A stretch of DNA of 51,777 bases from Leyella stercorea (GTDB lineage: Bacteria; Bacteroidota; Bacteroidia; Bacteroidales; Bacteroidaceae). The stretch spans positions 1 through 51,777 of the forward strand of contig NZ_JAHQUY010000014.1 in assembly GCF_019052365.1 (NCBI RefSeq). Reading direction: 5' to 3'. The stretch's first letter is position 1; each line of letters begins with the position of its first letter. The notes below the pieces were generated by a model. The model was not told the DNA's origin. It searched no databases and saw nothing but the letters and a program-made list of their open reading frames with translations. A program made the translations under genes and the position numbers. Below are positions 22,005 to 31,440 of this stretch, in pieces.

Positions 22005-22937
22005 TTGAACGTAAAAAGATTTCAGAATAAGGTTGCAGAGAGTCGCATTGCGCTCCCTGCAACCGCTGTTTATACACTAATCGTATGCGCATTGTCGGGA
22101 ATGTTCGGCAACGGCATGTGGTTGCAGGTGGTCTTGCTCGCTTTTGCAGGCTACCTGATGTTCCAGTTGAACAACGTAAACGCCCTGATACGCATCTTCA
22201 GCCGAATGATTTCGTGCTCGTATCTTGTATTGATGACGATGGCGTTCTTCCTTTTCGACGATATCGCTAACAGCATCATTTCCGTACTTGCGATAGCCTT
22301 CTATATGTTCTTCTTCAGTATCTATCAAGACGGTACAGCCGTAGGCCGTATCTTCTATGCCTTTGCTGTACTGGGCATAATGAGCGTCGTTTTTGTGCAA
22401 AGTCTCTACTTTTTGCCGATAATATGGGTATTGCTGTTTACGAATATCATGGCTGGCAATGCGCGTATGATAATAGCTTCGCTCATGGGCTTGACCCTTC
22501 CTTATTGGTTCATCGGAGCCTACGGACTTATGTCGGGTGACGTTATGCTGCTGATGCCCCATTTCGAGAGTCTTGCAGAGTTTGCGCCTATTGCCGACTG
22601 GCAGAACGTTAGTTGGGCTGAGATAATAACCTTTGGCTTTGTGGCTTTGCTCTCAATAACCGGCATGATTCATTTCCGCTTGAACAACTATAAGGATAAG
22701 ATTCGAACACGCATGATGTTCGAGATATTCTCGGTTATGAACCTTTGTCTGTTGCTGTTCATTGCACTTCAGCCGAATCATATTGACGCTCTGCTGACGT
22801 TGCTGATAGTGAATACGACACCGATGATAGCGCATTACATAGCACTTACGAACACAAAGATAACCAACTTATCGTTCTACATAATTCTGTTAATAACCCT
22901 TGGACTCACGATAGGCAACGTATGGACACTCTTTTAA
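22005..22937 (+). CDS. Polytopic membrane protein, 310 aa
   Basis: The product is very hydrophobic with about eight to ten predicted membrane helices (for example IISVLAIAFYMFFFSIY and LLTLLIVNTTPMIAHYIAL). It is close to an uncharacterised family common in Bacteroidetes; I do not recognise a function. The start is probably TTG at 22005, 12 bp after purD; no ATG lies nearer. Its last codons overlap the start of the next membrane protein, so the two are probably translationally coupled. Confidence 0.75.
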   Translation: MNVKRFQNKVAESRIALPATAVYTLIVCALSGMFGNGMWLQVVLLAFAGYLMFQLNNVNALIRIFSRMISCSYLVLMTMAFFLFDDIANSIISVLAIAFYMFFFSIYQDGTAVGRIFYAFAVLGIMSVVFVQSLYFLPIIWVLLFTNIMAGNARMIIASLMGLTLPYWFIGAYGLMSGDVMLLMPHFESLAEFAPIADWQNVSWAEIITFGFVALLSITGMIHFRLNNYKDKIRTRMMFEIFSVMNLCLLLFIALQPNHIDALLTLLIVNTTPMIAHYIALTNTKITNLSFYIILLITLGLTIGNVWTLF

Positions 22938-23374
22938 GTTTTCTTGTTGATTGGGGCTATTGGGGTATGCTGTTCGCCTCGTTCCTGGCAGGCAGTTTCT
23001 TCCCGTTCAGCAGCGAAGCCGTAATGCTCGCCCTGCAAGCAGCAGGTCTTGAACCGCTTCCGCTCGTGATATATGCAACTATCGGCAATACGTTAGGATC
23101 TTACTTCAATTATGGAGTAGGCAGAATGGGCAAGCTCGAATGGATTGAGAAATATCTGCATGTTAGTCAGGAGAGTCTGCAGAAAGCCGAGCGCTTTATG
23201 GGAGGCAGAGGAGCGTTGATGGGCATCTTCGCATTCCTTCCGATATTGGGCAGCGCTATCACAATTCTTCTTGGACTGATGAAAGCGAACATACCTATCG
23301 CCTTTACGACAATAGCCGTCGGAAAACTCCTGCGATATGTTATTCTTGCCTTCGGCGGAACCTTCTTATTCTAA
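22922..23374 (+). CDS. DedA/YqaA-type small membrane protein, 150 aa
   Basis: It starts MDTLLSFLVDWGYWGMLFASFLAGSFF, then has YATIGNTLGSYFNYGVGRMG, matching the YqaA branch of the DedA/SNARE-associated family. These proteins have been linked to lipid carrier recycling or membrane homeostasis; the role here is inference. It has about four membrane segments. It overlaps the preceding gene by 16 bp and ends 9 bp before the convergent gene, at a shared palindromic terminator. Confidence 0.85.
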   Translation: MDTLLSFLVDWGYWGMLFASFLAGSFFPFSSEAVMLALQAAGLEPLPLVIYATIGNTLGSYFNYGVGRMGKLEWIEKYLHVSQESLQKAERFMGGRGALMGIFAFLPILGSAITILLGLMKANIPIAFTTIAVGKLLRYVILAFGGTFLF

Positions 23375-23407
23375 AATGTGGAGCTATGAATTCATAGCTC
23401 CACATTT
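23374..23407. terminator. Perfect 34-bp palindrome between convergent genes
   Basis: AAATGTGGAGCTATGAA (23374-23390) is followed directly by its reverse complement to 23407. It probably terminates transcription from both directions. The stop codon of the minus-strand gene lies inside it. Confidence 0.8.
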
Positions 23408-24427
23408 CGGACATATACCTTTCTTATTCATTTTCGCTCCGCAATTTCCGCAAACATACTTGTAGAAGTTGTTGCGCACGTATGTTCTTATTGCGTAATA
23501 CACGTACGCTATAAGGATAACATAACCTATATAATATAAGGTGGTGATGCTGAATATAATATAGTTGGCGGCGCATACTGCAGCCAGCCGGCATAAGTAG
23601 AGTGTGGCTGCGGTTGGCGACAGTTTATGATACACATCGTCGATTGTAGCAATGAGTATAATCATCATCATCCATACCGATATCAGGAAGATAGCAAGAA
23701 TCGGCGGCAATGCAAACGGGTTGAGCGTCGGATGGAAGTAGAAGCAACGCCACGTGTCGGGTGCAAACAGCTGAATACTCGAATAGAACGTAGCTGCCGA
23801 CGCCACAGTTATCGCCAGAAGCGTCGGATAGAACGAGTCGATGTCGTCGAAATGTACAACCTTAACCTTGCGACGTTGCAGACGATACACTACGTATCCA
23901 CCTGCTATCAGACTGATTATGATGAGGAAGATAAGCAGATGCACATCGGAGAACATAAGGATGAATTGCGATATAGGGTCGTCGGGCACAACCGAATTGA
24001 GCAGTTGGCTCTCATGAATCCATCCGAACTCATACTTATCGCTCGCCACCTCAATCCATACGGAGTCTACCGGGTCATCCTTCAGTATCTTTATGTCAGC
24101 CACCACGATATGCGAGTTCTTCTTTACAGCGAACGAGTCGATAGCCATATTGCTCAGCATCTCCTCCGGTTGCTGTTTAAGCAAATGGATGGAGTCTTTC
24201 TTCACAACGAAGTTATAGTTCTGCGCATAGTGGTGAGTCTTGTAAAATTCGTAGTTGAAGTTCAGAATCTCGCTGGTACTGTCTACGTTATATCCAGTAA
24301 CATCGCGAGTTCCCGCAGGGGTATGGACAGACGAAGGCTGAGCCTTACCATTCGGATTAGAATGGTAACACCCAACCATAGCCATGCTGACTATCAGTAA
24401 TGATATGAATTTTACGAATCTGTGCAT
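23384..24427 (-). CDS. Zinc-ribbon membrane lipoprotein, 347 aa
   Basis: The signal peptide ends in a lipobox (SMAMVGC). Residues about 60-160 form a periplasmic part with an SH3-like feel (DSVWIEVASDKYEFGWIHESQ). Several membrane helices follow, and the C-terminus is a zinc ribbon (CGNCGAKMNKKGICPKCGA). This mix is seen in uncharacterised Bacteroidales proteins. It could sense or scaffold at the membrane; no catalytic residues are visible. Confidence 0.75.
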   Translation of the reverse strand: MHRFVKFISLLIVSMAMVGCYHSNPNGKAQPSSVHTPAGTRDVTGYNVDSTSEILNFNYEFYKTHHYAQNYNFVVKKDSIHLLKQQPEEMLSNMAIDSFAVKKNSHIVVADIKILKDDPVDSVWIEVASDKYEFGWIHESQLLNSVVPDDPISQFILMFSDVHLLIFLIIISLIAGGYVVYRLQRRKVKVVHFDDIDSFYPTLLAITVASAATFYSSIQLFAPDTWRCFYFHPTLNPFALPPILAIFLISVWMMMIILIATIDDVYHKLSPTAATLYLCRLAAVCAANYIIFSITTLYYIGYVILIAYVYYAIRTYVRNNFYKYVCGNCGAKMNKKGICPKCGAMNS

Positions 24428-24457
24428 TTACTTACGATGTTTCAATTAAGATAGTTA

Positions 24458-26377
24458 CTATTCAGCGTAAACTTCCATTTGGCATTTCGCGCAATTGAAC
24501 GCCAAACGCACACGCATGCCGTTCTTTGCTTCAAGATAAAGCGGCTCATGCCATGTGGGGCGCTTGCCGCCGTTCTTCACACAATAGCCCAAAGCATAGC
24601 GCAGACAATAGCGGCAGGTCATAAGCGGCGGAACAGCAGATGCATCCGTAGCGCTGCCTGCCTTGTAGTTAGGGTTCAACTCGAACGCCTTTGGAGCGTT
24701 CTTTACGCCATGTGCTGCGTAGTATGCTTGCGCAATAGGGTTGGCAACGTTCGCTATATTGATTGCATCGGCATTTACTGTTGTTGTTCCTTTACTACTG
24801 CTTGCCGACTTGATGTTGCGGAGACTATCACCACCCTCTGTCGTAGGGATAGCTGTATTCTCCAAAGCCTCAATCATTTCTCTGCGCAGCGCTGCCAGTC
24901 TGCTTGACGGAATGAAGAACTCGTCGGCAGAGTTAAGAATTCTGACATCCTCTGCTTCCCAAGCCGTATTGCCGAGCTTTTCAAGCTGTTTTACGATATT
25001 GTCGTGTTGCGACTTCTGAGCCTTTTCTGGATTCTCGTTGAACACCACTTTTGTCTTGCGTCCGCATTCGTCCGTGGCTGTAAACGTCAGTTTGCTGTCT
25101 ACAACGTCCACAACGAATCTCACCTGCAACTTGCGTGTAGATGTCTTGCCCTGCATGGCACGCTCAAACTCGATGTCGTTATTGCGATAGAGCGCCATGC
25201 CCGGCTCCAGATTCTTAGGCATAGTGAGAGGGAAGAGGCGGTTGTTCTCCACGCGGTTTACGCGGAAACCTTCCAGCTTCTTCTGTCTGTTGAAGAAGCA
25301 CAGACCGTCGCCGTTGGCGAACATAGCCATGCCCGCCACGTTGAACGACCCACGACGAATCTCCTTTACATATCCCACATACTCGCCCATAGCCTTCGGC
25401 GTATTGAACGACGAGATATCTTTCTGTCGTCCGTTGAAGAAGTAGTGCGTGAATCCGCGGTTGAATGTCTTCTCAAGCGCCGGCGTGAACGTATAGCTAC
25501 ACTTTCCGAACGACGAACGGCAGAATTTGTCGCTATGCTTTGCGATGTAGGCATTGAGCGCCTCGCTATAAGTAGCCACCACGTTCTTCACGTAGTTAGC
25601 ATCCTTCAGTCTGCCCTCAACCTTCAGCGAGCAGACACCCGCTTCGAGCAGATCGCCCAGTCGGTCGAGCTGGCACATATCCTTAAGCGAAAGCAGATAG
25701 CTGTCCTCGATGAGAGTCTCGCCGTCGCTATCCTTCAGGTCGAACGCCATGCGGCAGAACTGCGCGCACTCGCCTCTGTTGGCGCTACGGTTGAAGAAAT
25801 ACTGCGAAGCATAGCAAGCGCCCGAATAGCTCACGCACAATGCGCCATGCACGAACGCTTCAAGCTCCACATCGGGATGCGCCTTGTGTATGTTCGTTAT
25901 CTCCTCCAGCGAGAGTTCGCGAGCCAATACCACGCGCTCGAATCCGTTCTCCTTTAGCCACTCCACCTTGTCGGCGCAGCGGTTGTCGGTCTGCGTAGAA
26001 GCGTGCAAAGCCGGCATGCGATAACCGCGCGCCACGTATTCAGCCTTCAACTTCTTGTAGATTTCGAGCACAGCCATGTCCTGCACCAATATGGCGTCAA
26101 CGCTCATCTCTACGAGCTGTCGCAGCAGGTGCTCAAGCGCTTGGAGTTCCTTCTCGTAGACGATAGTGTTCACCGTGACGTACACCGCCGCACCGAACTG
26201 ATGCGCATAGCGTGTCAGTTCGGCTATATCCTCCGTGCTGTTGCCGGCAGTCTGGCGAGCGCCGAATTGTGCTGCGCCTATATACACGGCGTCAGCGCCA
26301 TGGTCGATGGCAGCGATGCCACATTCAAGGTTCTTGGCTGGCGCCAAGAGTTCTATCTTTCTTAATCCGTTATTCAT
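24458..26377 (-). CDS. U32 family (RlhA/YhbU-like) protein, 639 aa
   Basis: The N-terminus KIELLAPAKNLECGIAAIDHGADAVY and the signature HGALCVSYSGACYASQ place it in family U32, whose members include RlhA (23S rRNA hydroxylation) and related tRNA hydroxylases with Fe-S clusters. The name peptidase is historical. Cys-rich pairs at the C-terminus (CRYCLRYALGYC, CAKCQ) may bind metal. The ATG at 26377 overlaps the metA stop as ATGA, so the two genes are coupled. The length matches large Bacteroidetes members. Confidence 0.85.
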   Translation of the reverse strand: MNNGLRKIELLAPAKNLECGIAAIDHGADAVYIGAAQFGARQTAGNSTEDIAELTRYAHQFGAAVYVTVNTIVYEKELQALEHLLRQLVEMSVDAILVQDMAVLEIYKKLKAEYVARGYRMPALHASTQTDNRCADKVEWLKENGFERVVLARELSLEEITNIHKAHPDVELEAFVHGALCVSYSGACYASQYFFNRSANRGECAQFCRMAFDLKDSDGETLIEDSYLLSLKDMCQLDRLGDLLEAGVCSLKVEGRLKDANYVKNVVATYSEALNAYIAKHSDKFCRSSFGKCSYTFTPALEKTFNRGFTHYFFNGRQKDISSFNTPKAMGEYVGYVKEIRRGSFNVAGMAMFANGDGLCFFNRQKKLEGFRVNRVENNRLFPLTMPKNLEPGMALYRNNDIEFERAMQGKTSTRKLQVRFVVDVVDSKLTFTATDECGRKTKVVFNENPEKAQKSQHDNIVKQLEKLGNTAWEAEDVRILNSADEFFIPSSRLAALRREMIEALENTAIPTTEGGDSLRNIKSASSSKGTTTVNADAINIANVANPIAQAYYAAHGVKNAPKAFELNPNYKAGSATDASAVPPLMTCRYCLRYALGYCVKNGGKRPTWHEPLYLEAKNGMRVRLAFNCAKCQMEVYAE

Positions 26378-27258
26378 AGCAAATAATAGTTTATCCAGTT
26401 GTTGAACAGCAGATTGGCGTGCGCACGCCAAGTCACGTTAGGCTTGTTCGCCGGATTGTCATTAATATAATAGTTCTGCGGCACATCCACGTCGTCGCGA
26501 ATGTCCTTGTCGCGTCGATACTCTTTGTCGAGCGTGTACGGCTCATACTCCATGTGTCCAGTTATGAATATCTGTCTGCCATTATGTGCATATACAATGC
26601 TCGTTCCGCTCTCCGCCGACTCGGCTACGATGTCGAGATCAGAGTGAATGCGTATATCCTCCGGGCGCACCTCTGTATGGCGGCTGTGCGGCATGTTGAA
26701 AGTGTCGTCGAAACCGCGGAACAGAGGCAGAGTAGGGTTCATAACCTGCTGGCGGAAGATGCCGAACTTCTTTGTCGGCAACTGATGCTTCGGCACTCCG
26801 TAGTGATAGTAGAGTCCGGCTTGTGCAGCCCAGCAGATGTAGAGCGTGCTCTTTACGTTGGCGTCAGCCCAAGCGAATATCTCCGAAAGTTCCTTCCAGT
26901 AGCTCACGTCCTCAAACTCAAGATGTTCTATCGGCGCACCCGTCACAATGAATCCGTCGAACTTCTCGTCCTTCAGTTCGTCGAAATAGGTGTAGAAGCG
27001 CTCCATGTGCTCCGGCGAAGCGTGTTTCGGCGTGTGTGTTCTCAACTTCATGAGCGTCAGCTCTATGTCGAGCGGCGAGTAGGAGAGCACACGTGCGAAA
27101 TCTTTCTCGGTGGTCTCCTTTATCGGCATGATGTTGAGAAGAGCTATCCTCAGTTTGCGTGTGCTCCTGTCCACAGTCTGAGCACCATTCTCTATAAATA
27201 TGTTTTCTTCTTTCAGACTCTCTATAGCAGGAAGTCCTTCCGGCAATATTAATGACAT
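26374..27258 (-). CDS. metA: Homoserine O-acyltransferase, MetA type
   Basis: It activates homoserine for methionine synthesis. The chosen start MSLILPEGLPAIESLKEENIF aligns with the MetA N-terminus; an upstream in-frame ATG (27285) is possible. The nucleophile Cys is in YICWAAQAG, with His and Glu in MPHSRHTE and TGHMEYE. The substrate-specificity position is Glu in TGAPIEHLEF, where E. coli MetA has Gly. In studied MetA enzymes Glu there goes with acetyl-CoA rather than succinyl-CoA, so homoserine O-acetyltransferase activity is likely. It is co-transcribed with the U32 gene through an ATGA overlap. Confidence 0.93.
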   Translation of the reverse strand: MSLILPEGLPAIESLKEENIFIENGAQTVDRSTRKLRIALLNIMPIKETTEKDFARVLSYSPLDIELTLMKLRTHTPKHASPEHMERFYTYFDELKDEKFDGFIVTGAPIEHLEFEDVSYWKELSEIFAWADANVKSTLYICWAAQAGLYYHYGVPKHQLPTKKFGIFRQQVMNPTLPLFRGFDDTFNMPHSRHTEVRPEDIRIHSDLDIVAESAESGTSIVYAHNGRQIFITGHMEYEPYTLDKEYRRDKDIRDDVDVPQNYYINDNPANKPNVTWRAHANLLFNNWINYYLL

Positions 27259-27365
27259 ATATACTGATTTGTTTATTCTATGCAAAATTACTGAAAATAT
27301 TGTGCATTATAGCATCACAACCATGTTTTTTGCGCTATAAATGCTAAATACATGTCATCGTACAG

Positions 27366-27467
27366 CGTTCGCCGTCCGACCGGATCGCGTTCGGTGTCCG
27401 ATCAGATTCCGTACGCCGCCCGATCAGATTGCGTTCGGTGTCCGATCGGGTTGCGTACGCAGAACGG
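27366..27467. repeat. 22-bp imperfect tandem repeat, four and a half copies
   Basis: Copies start at 27366, 27388, 27410, 27432 and (partial) 27454. Each begins CGTTCG or CGTACG and contains a word like GTCCGATCAGATT. The first four differ at several positions. The block is G/C-rich within an A/T-rich region. It could be an operator array or a decaying minisatellite. Confidence 0.75.
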
Positions 27468-27656
27468 TCGTAAACTCTATGGTGATGAACTGAAAAGCTT
27501 AGGAAGAACTACCCCAAACCTTAGGCAGAGCCATCAAAAACCTCGCGCTAATCTACAGAAAACTCCACGCTAAGAGCCGAGAATATCAATAATATTGTAA
27601 GATAATAGCCGCAGATGGAACATTTTTTTCAAACATTTAATTAAAATGCAATATAC

Positions 27657-27691
27657 TTTGCTCGTAATATGCGCGATTTTACGTATCTTTG
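27657..27691 (+). promoter_or_regulatory. Candidate ileS promoter
   Basis: TTTG (27657-27660) and TATCTTTG (27684-27691), separated by 23 nt, resemble the Bacteroidetes -33/-7 boxes. The ATG follows 36 nt later. Confidence 0.55.
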
Positions 27692-27727
27692 CAACTTAAA
27701 ATAGAAAAATATAAAAACGGATATAAA

Positions 27728-30700
27728 ATGTCGAACAAATTTGTTGAACACAAAGGTTTCAATCTCGTTGAAACAAACAAAGAGATTTTAGACAAGTGGA
27801 TGAAGCTTGATGTCTTCCACAAGTCTATCGATGAACGCGAAGGCTGTCCACAATTCATCTTCTTCGAGGGTCCTCCTTCGGCGAACGGACACCCGGGCAT
27901 CCACCACGTGCTTGCCCGTGCAATCAAGGACACCTTCAACCGCTATAAGACAATGAACGGTTTTCAGGTGCCGCGCAAGGCTGGCTGGGATACACATGGT
28001 CTCCCCGTTGAGCTTGGCGTAGAGAAAGAACTTGGTATTACAAAGAAGGATATTGACAACAAGGATTCGGAGAAGTATATCTCTACAGAGGAGTACAACC
28101 ACAAGTGCCGCGAGAACGTAATGATGTTCACAGCCGAGTGGCGCAAGCTCACCGAGGAGATGGGCTACTTCGTCGACCTCGACAATCCTTACATCACATA
28201 CGACAACAAGTATATCGAGACACTTTGGTGGCTTCTGAAGCAGCTCTACAACAAGGGTCTGCTCTTCAAAGGCTACACTATCCAGCCGTACTCTCCGGGT
28301 GCAGGTACCGGTCTTAGCTCTCACGAGCTCAATCAGCCGGGCTGCTACCGCGACGTTAAGGACCTGACCGTCACAGCTCAGTTCCTCATCAAGGACCCGA
28401 AGGCAGAGTGGACAAAGTGGGGCAAGCCTTACTTCGTAGCTTGGACTACAACTCCGTGGACATTGCCTTCAAACGTGGCTCTCTGCGTTGGTCCGAAGAT
28501 CGACTACGTGGCTGTCGAGACATACAACCTCTACAGCGGCGAGCCTGCAACACTCGTTATGGCTGAGAACCTCGTTAAGTCGTACCTCAAGGCCGACCAG
28601 GAGTGCACAGAAGGCGAGTTACTGCCGTTCGACAAGGAGAAGAAACTCTGCCCGTGGCGCATCATCGACCGCATGAAGGGTACAGAGCTCGAGGGCTTGC
28701 ACTACGCTCAGCTCATGCCGTGGGTTAAGCCGTGCGAGAAGGTTGACGACCAGGCTCCGGCTTTCGTTCTCGACTATGCTGCTGCACACGCCGAAAAGGT
28801 GTTCGCTTCAGAGGACGGTCGCGACAAGTTCGTCGAGATGGAGAGCGAGGCTTTCCGCGTAATCCTCGGCGACTATGTTACTACAGACGATGGTACGGGT
28901 ATCGTGCATATCGCTCCGACATTCGGTGCCGACGACGCCAAGGTGGCTAAAGATGCAAACATCCCGGCGCTCTACCTTATTAATAAGAAGGGCGAGACAC
29001 GCCCGATGGTAGACCTTCAGGGTAAGTTCTACGCTATCGAGGAACTCGACAACAATTTCCTGAACGCTTGCGTTAACAAGGATCTTTATGCTCATCATGC
29101 AGGCGACTATGTTAAGAACGCTTACGACCCGAAGTTCAACGCCGACGGCGTTTGGGACAAAGCAGCTTCCGACAAGGCTGAGGACCTCAACGTGGTACTC
29201 TGCATGGAGCTGAAGCAGGAGGGCAAGGCTTTCCGCACAGAGAAGCACGTACACAACTATCCGCATTGCTGGCGTACAGACAAGCCGATTCTCTACTATC
29301 CGCTCGACAGCTGGTTCATCAAGGACACAGCTTGCAAGGAGCGCATGGTTGAACTCAATAAGACTATCAATTGGCAGCCGGAATCAACCGGTTCGGGCCG
29401 CTTCGGCAACTGGCTCGAGAACCTCAACGACTGGAACCTTTCACGTTCACGCTTCTGGGGTACTCCGCTTCCTATCTGGCGCGACGACAAGCGTGGCGAG
29501 AAGTGCATCGGTTCGCTCGAAGAGCTTTATGCTGAAATAGAGAAGGCTGTGGCTGCCGGCGTTATGACGTCTAACCCGCTTAAGGACAAAGGCTTCGTAC
29601 CGGGCGACTACTCTAAGGAGAACTACGACCGCGTAGACCTCCACCGTCCGTATGTAGACAATATCGTACTCGTTAACGACGAGGGTCAGCCTATGCACCG
29701 CGAGAGCGACCTCATCGACGTTTGGTTCGACTCTGGTTCTATGCCTTACGCACAGCTCCACTATCCGTTTGAGGGTGAGATGGCGCGCGGCACAGAGGAG
29801 GATCGCAAGGCTCTTGTTAACAGCAACTACGAAGGCGTGGCTATCCCGCCGAAGTTCTTCCCGGCTGACTTCATCAACGAGGGCGTTGACCAGACACGTG
29901 GCTGGTTCTTCACATTGCACGCTATAGCTACAATGGTGTTCGACTCAGTTGCGTTCAAGAACGTAATCTCGTCTGGTCTGGTGCTCGACGCAAAGGGCAA
30001 CAAGATGTCTAAGCACTTGGGCAACGCTGTCAATCCGTTCGACCAGATTGAGGAGTACGGTGCTGACGCTGTTCGCTTCTACATGATGACCAACTCTGAG
30101 CCGTGGGACAACCTCAAGTACGACCCGAAGGGTGTTGACGAGGTGCGTCGCAAGTTCTTCGGCACATTATATAATACATACTCATTCTTCAGCGGCTATG
30201 CCAACGTAGACGAGTTCGACGCTAAGGCAGAGCTTGTTCCGGTGGCAGAGCGTCCGGAGATTGACCGTTGGGTGCTCTCTGTGCTCAACACTCTCGTGAA
30301 GAATGTAACAAAGGAGATGGAGGGCTACGACCCGACACGCGCCGGTCGTCTCATCATCGACTTCGTCAACAACGACCTCAGCAACTGGTACGTTCGTCTT
30401 AACCGCAAACGTTTCTGGGGCACAGACATGTCTAAGGACAAGCTGGCTGCTTATCAGACTCTCTATGCTTGTCTTAAGACTGTCGCTAAGTTGCTCGCTC
30501 CGTTCGCTCCGTTCTTTGCCGATCAGCTCTACTGCGATCTCGGCGTAAACGAGCTTGAGGGCACAGAGTCGGTTCACTTGGCTAAGTTCCCGGTAGCTGA
30601 CGAGAGTCTTATCGACAGCGAACTCGAGAGCCGTATGGGTATGGCGCAGACCATCACTTCTATGATTCACGCTCTGCGCAAGAAGGTGAACATCGCTGTG

Positions 30701-31351
30701 CGCCAGCCGCTGCAGGCTATTATGGTTCCGGCAGCAAGCGAGGAGCAGCGCCGCCACATCGAGGCTGTGAAGGACTTGATTCTGAACGAGGTGAACGTTA
30801 AGGAGCTTCGCTTCGTAGAGGGCAACGGTGTTCTCGTGAAGAAGGTGAAGTGCAACTTCCGCACAATGGGTAAGAAGTTCGGCAAGCTTATGAAGGGCAT
30901 CGCAGCAGCTGTTTCTGCTTTCGATCAGGATCAGATTGCACTCTTCGAGAGCAACGGCAGCATCGTTGTGAACGTTGAAGGTCAGGACGTAACCGTTGAG
31001 GTGGCTGACGTAGAAATCATCTCTGAGGATATCCCGGGCTGGCTCGTAAGCAACGAGGGCAACTTGACTGTAGCTCTTGAGATTGAGCTTACTGACGAAC
31101 TCCGCAACGAGGGTATGGCTCGTGAGCTCATCTCACGCATTCAGAACATCCGTAAGGAGTCGGGTCTTGAGATTACAGACCGTATTCATGTAACGGTTTC
31201 GCCCAACGAGCGCATCGAAAAAGCTATCGCTGGCTATGCCGATTACATCAAGTCGCAGGTGCTCGCTCTCGACATCAATGTCGCTGAGAACGACGGAGTA
31301 GAGGTTGAAATCGACGACTTCAAGCTCAACGTGAAGATCGTTAAGAACTAA
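27728..31351 (+). CDS. ileS: Isoleucine-tRNA ligase, 1207 aa
   Basis: It charges tRNA-Ile. The class I signatures are PPSANGHPGIHHVLAR (HIGH equivalent) and KMSKHLGN (KMSKS equivalent). A large editing domain lies between them (TTTPWTLPSNVALCVG, DDGTGIVHIAPTFG, a region that removes mischarged Val). The C-terminal anticodon-binding region is the long eukaryote-like form, consistent with 1207 aa. The start MSNKFVEHKGFNL is preferred over an in-frame ATG 13 codons earlier because it follows the A-rich leader. A strong terminator follows. Confidence 0.97.
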   Translation: MSNKFVEHKGFNLVETNKEILDKWMKLDVFHKSIDEREGCPQFIFFEGPPSANGHPGIHHVLARAIKDTFNRYKTMNGFQVPRKAGWDTHGLPVELGVEKELGITKKDIDNKDSEKYISTEEYNHKCRENVMMFTAEWRKLTEEMGYFVDLDNPYITYDNKYIETLWWLLKQLYNKGLLFKGYTIQPYSPGAGTGLSSHELNQPGCYRDVKDLTVTAQFLIKDPKAEWTKWGKPYFVAWTTTPWTLPSNVALCVGPKIDYVAVETYNLYSGEPATLVMAENLVKSYLKADQECTEGELLPFDKEKKLCPWRIIDRMKGTELEGLHYAQLMPWVKPCEKVDDQAPAFVLDYAAAHAEKVFASEDGRDKFVEMESEAFRVILGDYVTTDDGTGIVHIAPTFGADDAKVAKDANIPALYLINKKGETRPMVDLQGKFYAIEELDNNFLNACVNKDLYAHHAGDYVKNAYDPKFNADGVWDKAASDKAEDLNVVLCMELKQEGKAFRTEKHVHNYPHCWRTDKPILYYPLDSWFIKDTACKERMVELNKTINWQPESTGSGRFGNWLENLNDWNLSRSRFWGTPLPIWRDDKRGEKCIGSLEELYAEIEKAVAAGVMTSNPLKDKGFVPGDYSKENYDRVDLHRPYVDNIVLVNDEGQPMHRESDLIDVWFDSGSMPYAQLHYPFEGEMARGTEEDRKALVNSNYEGVAIPPKFFPADFINEGVDQTRGWFFTLHAIATMVFDSVAFKNVISSGLVLDAKGNKMSKHLGNAVNPFDQIEEYGADAVRFYMMTNSEPWDNLKYDPKGVDEVRRKFFGTLYNTYSFFSGYANVDEFDAKAELVPVAERPEIDRWVLSVLNTLVKNVTKEMEGYDPTRAGRLIIDFVNNDLSNWYVRLNRKRFWGTDMSKDKLAAYQTLYACLKTVAKLLAPFAPFFADQLYCDLGVNELEGTESVHLAKFPVADESLIDSELESRMGMAQTITSMIHALRKKVNIAVRQPLQAIMVPAASEEQRRHIEAVKDLILNEVNVKELRFVEGNGVLVKKVKCNFRTMGKKFGKLMKGIAAAVSAFDQDQIALFESNGSIVVNVEGQDVTVEVADVEIISEDIPGWLVSNEGNLTVALEIELTDELRNEGMARELISRIQNIRKESGLEITDRIHVTVSPNERIEKAIAGYADYIKSQVLALDINVAENDGVEVEIDDFKLNVKIVKN

Positions 31352-31366
31352 TACATAACAAACACA

Positions 31367-31396
31367 AGAGGGCGTGTTCATCGCAACACGCCCTCT
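31367..31396 (+). terminator. Terminator after ileS
   Basis: AGAGGGCGTGTT (31367-31378) pairs perfectly with AACACGCCCTCT (31385-31396). The tract after it is only weakly T-rich. Confidence 0.7.
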
Positions 31397-31440
31397 ACTT
31401 AAATAACTCTAATATTCAATCTTACTAAACCCTATCAATC

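Larger units (their letters stand above)
27259..27727. other. Divergent intergenic region between metA and ileS
   Basis: It holds a minus-strand -7-like box TAATTTTG (27283-27290) for metA, a 22-bp tandem repeat (27366-27467) and the ileS promoter near its right end. No gene is convincing: a 73-codon frame crosses the repeat, but the 22-bp period is not a multiple of three, so a coding role is unlikely. No T-box or SAM riboswitch pattern was recognised. Confidence 0.55.

Noticed and set aside
24479..27252. Several long plus-strand frames between 24479 and 27252
   Set aside because: They are antisense shadows of the U32 and metA genes and show no coherent protein features.
27352..27573. 73-codon frame across the 22-bp repeat
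   Set aside because: The repeat period is not a multiple of three, so repeated coding is not maintained; no leader is present.
27259..27727. T-box or SAM riboswitch controlling ileS or metA
   Set aside because: I found no T-box specifier or conserved SAM aptamer pattern. The region is explained by promoters and the tandem repeat.
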